Below are positions 61,619-64,000 of a DNA stretch of 64,000 bases, piece by piece. The DNA comes from Salipaludibacillus sp. CUR1. GTDB taxonomy: Bacteria > Bacillota > Bacilli > Bacillales > Salisediminibacteriaceae. Numbering within the stretch: the stretch's first letter is position 1; each line of letters opens with the position of its first letter. The stretch is from contig NZ_JAIWPE010000014.1 of NCBI RefSeq assembly GCF_021028955.1, positions 23,764 to 87,763 of the forward strand, given 5' to 3'. A program made the position numbers and the translations under genes. The notes below the pieces were generated by a model. That model was given only the letters and a program-made list of their open reading frames with translations, had not been told where the DNA came from and searched no databases.

Positions 61619-62629
61619 TTACTGTTTGCCTGCTTCGATTGATACGGCGTGGGCGATGCATGGGATGGTTTCTTTCTGCTGGTAGGACATTGGTGACAAC
61701 AAAGCCCCTGTAGCTACGACCAGTATTTTCTTTAGTTCGCCTTTTTTCATTTGGTTAAGCAGATGTCCGTATGTGACTGCAGCTGAGCAGCCAGAACCGC
61801 TGGCACCTGCCTGAACCGGCTGGCCTTCCCGGTAAATCATGAGCCCGCAATCCTGGAGGGTTTCTTCAGGAATGTTTAAATCTCTTTCTTTCAGAAGGTC
61901 TTTTAAGATCGGCATACCGATTTTCCCTAAGTCTCCCGTTGCTATGAGGTCATAGTGGTCAGGCTCAAGTCTTCTGTCCCGGAAATGGGCCACAATGGTA
62001 TCAAGGGCTGCAGGCGCCATGGCCGCACCCATATTAAACGGGTCGGATAACCCCATATCAATTACTTTTCCAATTGTAGCGGACGTCACAATCGGCCCGT
62101 CTCCGGAATCCGCTACGACCGCTGCTCCTGAAGCGGTCACTGTCCATTGGGCCGTCGGAGGTTTCTGGCTGCCGTATTCTGTCGGATATCTGAACTGTTT
62201 TTCTGTGGCCGCGTTATGGCTCGATGCGGCTGCAACAATATACTTGGCGTGTTTGGAATTAATGGTCATCCCAGCAAGTGCAAGTCCTTCCATGGACGTT
62301 GAACAGGCGCCGAATAATCCAAGGTAAGGGATCGCAAGTGTTCTGCCTGCAAAACTGGAAGGCGTAATTTGATTGATTAAGTCTCCTGTAAGCATGAAAT
62401 GAATATCTTCGTTTTGTAATCCGGCTTTCTCGATCGCGCGTGTGATTGATTCTTCAAGCAGGACTTTCTGTGCTTTTTCATAAGAGTCCTGTTCCAGCCA
62501 AAGGTCTTCATGCAATAAGTCAAAGTCGTCTGCAAGAAGCCCATTTGCTTCAAAAGGTCCGCCGACTGTACCTGTAGACAAAATGACAGGCTGATTTTCA
62601 AACTCCCACGTCTGATGCCCTTTTAACAT
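61619..62629 (-). CDS. spoVAD: Stage V sporulation protein AD
   Basis: A 336-residue thiolase-fold protein. GTVGGPFEANGLLADDFDLL opens the protein, the conserved cysteine lies in FGACSTSMEGLALAG, followed by KQFRYPTEYGSQKPPTAQWT in part, and GASGSGCSAAVTYGH near the C-terminus. SpoVAD binds dipicolinic acid and is part of the SpoVA channel for Ca-DPA in spore formation and germination. The neighbours (DUF1657 twice, DUF421) point to a spoVA2mob-like locus, but SpoVAC and SpoVAEb are absent. GGGTCAGGAGGG stands 5-8 bases before ATG. Confidence 0.92.
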   Translation of the reverse strand: MLKGHQTWEFENQPVILSTGTVGGPFEANGLLADDFDLLHEDLWLEQDSYEKAQKVLLEESITRAIEKAGLQNEDIHFMLTGDLINQITPSSFAGRTLAIPYLGLFGACSTSMEGLALAGMTINSKHAKYIVAAASSHNAATEKQFRYPTEYGSQKPPTAQWTVTASGAAVVADSGDGPIVTSATIGKVIDMGLSDPFNMGAAMAPAALDTIVAHFRDRRLEPDHYDLIATGDLGKIGMPILKDLLKERDLNIPEETLQDCGLMIYREGQPVQAGASGSGCSAAVTYGHLLNQMKKGELKKILVVATGALLSPMSYQQKETIPCIAHAVSIEAGKQ

Positions 62630-62773
62630 AAAACATCCCTCCTGACCCTAATAAATTTAGTATTTTTATAAATACAGGGAAAAATACGCATAAGTGCTAA
62701 ACACTTTTATAGCTGGACGCTATGTAAAAACGGCACAGACCAGTGACAGGTCAGCTGATCCGTGCATTCTTCG

Positions 62774-62977
62774 TTACTGTCTGTATTGAGGTTCTTCTTG
62801 TTGTATTTCCTGCAGACGGGGCTCAAGGCCGTCCACAACACCTTGTGTCTGCTGGGCCAGTTGTTGGAAAAGCTGCTTTGCCTGCTGATTTTCAGTTTCA
62901 AGGGCAAATGTCTCCAAACTCGCCTGAGCACTCTTTAAACCGGCGACTGTTTGCTTCATTTTTGCTGCTACTGTCAT
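62774..62977 (-). CDS. DUF1657-family protein (67 aa), copy 2
   Basis: A 67-residue helical protein: MTVAAKMKQTVAGLKSAQAS then LETFALETENQQAKQLFQQL, ending EEPQYRQ. It shares the DUF1657 pattern and the EEPQYxQ tail with the copy at 61356. It is the first gene of the SpoVAD cluster; AGGAGGAATG precedes ATG. A 144-base gap separates it from spoVAD. The function is unknown. Confidence 0.85.
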   Translation of the reverse strand: MTVAAKMKQTVAGLKSAQASLETFALETENQQAKQLFQQLAQQTQGVVDGLEPRLQEIQQEEPQYRQ

Positions 62978-63141
62978 ATGTCATTCCTCCTGATCATTTT
63001 TAGTGAAACAGACCTTCGGTAAATAGAATGGTTTAAAAAGCAGTTATTTATTATTTGATATAGCTGTTAAAATACGGAATTTAAAAGAAGGGAGCGGTTC
63101 GGCCTCAAGCATATTTTTTGAGCCGGCTCCAGCCATACTGG

Positions 63142-63147
63142 TATAAT
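63142..63147 (+). promoter_or_regulatory. Extended -10 promoter of the nitroreductase gene
   Basis: TG-G-TATAAT, starting at 63139, ~37 bases upstream of ATG. A GC-rich inverted repeat (GGAGCGGTTCGGCCTCA / TGAGCCGGCTCC, 63092-63130) lies just upstream of it and could be a regulatory site. Confidence 0.55.
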
Positions 63148-63183
63148 TCTCTGTGGGAAAAATGGATAAGGAGTGGTTTATAG

Positions 63184-63825
63184 ATGAGTACAACAACACA
63201 CCCTCAGGATTTGGGGTTATTTCAAACGATTCAGGAACGACATTCGGTTAGAAAATATGAAACAGGAGTAAAAATTCCTGATCATGAATTAAATGAGATT
63301 CTTGAGGCGGCAGCTCAGGCGCCTTCTTCGTGGAACCTTCAGCACTGGAAGTTCCTAATCATTGATGATAAGGAAAAAAAGGAACAGCTTCTTCCGATTG
63401 CTTATAATCAGCAGCAAGTGGTGGAAAGTTCTGCAGTCATTGCGGTGCTCGGCGATCTGAAGGCAAATGAAAACGCTGAAGAGGTTTATCAAGGAGCAGT
63501 AGATAATGGATTCATGAGTGAAGACGTGAAAAACACATTAGTCGGGCAAATTAATGGCGCCTATAAAGGAGACACACCTTTCCCAAGGGATGAAGCTGTA
63601 TTAAACGCTTCGCTTGCCTCTATGCAGCTAATGCTCGCTGCAAAAGCGAAAGGGTATGATACATGCCCGATGGGCGGGTTCCAGCGTGATCGGTTTGTTG
63701 AAGAATTTAACGTGCCGGAGCGTTACGTCCCGGTTATGCTGTTAACAATCGGTAAAGCAGCAAAACCTGCACACCAGTCAGACCGCTTTCCGCTCGAAAA
63801 AGTAACAGTCAGAAATTCATTTTAA
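63184..63825 (+). CDS. NAD(P)H nitroreductase (YodC/MhqN-like)
   Basis: A 213-residue flavoenzyme of the nitroreductase fold. RHSVRKYETG near the start binds FMN phosphate, AAQAPSSWNLQHWKFLI follows, VESSAVIAVLGD is a core strand, and LAAKAKGYDTCPMGGFQ is the late motif. It resembles B. subtilis YodC and MhqN, quinone- and nitro-compound-reducing oxidoreductases of the quinone/thiol stress response. GATAAGGAGTGG precedes ATG 63184. Monocistronic with a strong terminator. Confidence 0.88.
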   Translation: MSTTTHPQDLGLFQTIQERHSVRKYETGVKIPDHELNEILEAAAQAPSSWNLQHWKFLIIDDKEKKEQLLPIAYNQQQVVESSAVIAVLGDLKANENAEEVYQGAVDNGFMSEDVKNTLVGQINGAYKGDTPFPRDEAVLNASLASMQLMLAAKAKGYDTCPMGGFQRDRFVEEFNVPERYVPVMLLTIGKAAKPAHQSDRFPLEKVTVRNSF

Positions 63826-63836
63826 TTTTGATATGA

Positions 63837-63868
63837 ACCCCGCAGGCACTCGTGCTTGCGGGGTTTTT
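63837..63868 (+). terminator. Rho-independent terminator of the nitroreductase gene
   Basis: ACCCCGCAGGCACT / GTGCTTGCGGGGT stem followed by TTTTT. Confidence 0.92.
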
Positions 63869-63876
63869 GTAAATAA

Positions 63877-63894
63877 CTGGGGGGTCAGACCCAG
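63877..63894. repeat. GGGGTCTGACCCC palindromic element, copy 4
   Basis: CTGGGGGGTCAGACCCAG, a slightly shortened member of the family seen at 44772, 48401 and 61588. Confidence 0.65.
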
Positions 63895-63950
63895 TAGCCT
63901 TGCATGAATGGAATATAATGTAATTTTGAGTTTACAAACACAAAAAAAGC

Positions 63951-64000
63951 TCCTATTGTAGAGGAGAGACCAATACTTGTTCCCAATCCTCTACAAAGGA
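63951..64000. other. Inverted repeat at the window edge
   Basis: TCCTATTGTAGAGGA at 63951-63965 pairs with TCCTCTACAAAGGA at 63987-64000, with a 21-base loop. Read on the minus strand the structure is followed by GCTTTTTTT, so it looks like a terminator for a minus-strand gene outside the window. A mobile-element end is an alternative. Confidence 0.5.

Noticed and set aside
63951..64000. Insertion-sequence terminal repeat
   Set aside because: Only one side is visible, the two arms are 21 bases apart, and the T tract on the minus strand fits a terminator better. The window ends before this can be settled.

Overview
The window looks like chromosomal DNA of an endospore-forming Bacillaceae bacterium, probably a haloalkaliphilic or salt-tolerant one. 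Support comes from typical Bacillus-group genes (AsnO-type asparagine synthetase, YpjP, a YjcZ-type tiny membrane protein, SpoVAD with DUF1657 and DUF421 partners, CsbD, CydDC), strong AGGAGG ribosome sites, many TTG/GTG starts, and very acidic linkers in secreted proteins such as the peptide-binding lipoprotein and the glucanase. No rRNA, tRNA, CRISPR array, prophage or recognisable transposase was found.

Layout. 1-6.6 kb: end of a BCCT transporter, a YfcC-type carrier, two tiny genes, a squalene/phytoene-synthase-like enzyme, endonuclease VIII and a BASS-type symporter. 6.6-9.7 kb: a LacI-type repressor and a secreted GH16 beta-glucanase, tied together by three near-identical CGAAAGCG operators. 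9.8-21 kb: a fatty-acid or hydroxy-acid catabolic regulon with two acyl-CoA dehydrogenases, an SDR, a TetR repressor, 3-hydroxyacyl-CoA dehydrogenase, enoyl-CoA hydratase, an APH-fold kinase, a ComB-like phosphatase, a quinone oxidoreductase and an acyl-CoA ligase. Two copies of an ACTGACCGGTCAGT-type operator flank the TetR gene. The pairing of an ACAD10/11-like dehydrogenase with an APH kinase suggests 4-hydroxyacyl-CoA breakdown as in the LvaA/LvaC system.

21-32 kb: a small FAD oxidoreductase, asnO, an NhaC-family antiporter, and a two-component system next to an MMPL exporter. This last block is bracketed by two arrays of a 21-bp repeat, each with the same leader and the same terminator. 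32-39 kb: an SDR and a five-gene peptide ABC transporter with a candidate cre site. 39-45 kb: ypjP, a very large 7TMR-DISM hybrid kinase with two kinase modules, its OmpR-type partner, then a c-di-GMP-I (GEMM) riboswitch in front of a short SinI-like anti-repressor gene. This is the most striking element because it would link c-di-GMP directly to a SinI/SinR-type biofilm switch.

45-64 kb: cydDC with a Rex-like site, a CoA-disulfide reductase-rhodanese-TusA fusion, a CsbD-like gene with a sigma-B-like promoter, an amidase, an M23 lipoprotein, an ABC-2 exporter, a DUF4003 gene with a membrane-anchored PstS-like protein, a proline-iminopeptidase-like hydrolase, a reduced SpoVA-type cluster (DUF1657, SpoVAD, DUF1657, DUF421, with no SpoVAC or SpoVAEb), and a nitroreductase. 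Several families of intergenic repeats are scattered through the window. All functional calls rest on reading the sequence and family knowledge; no database search was run.
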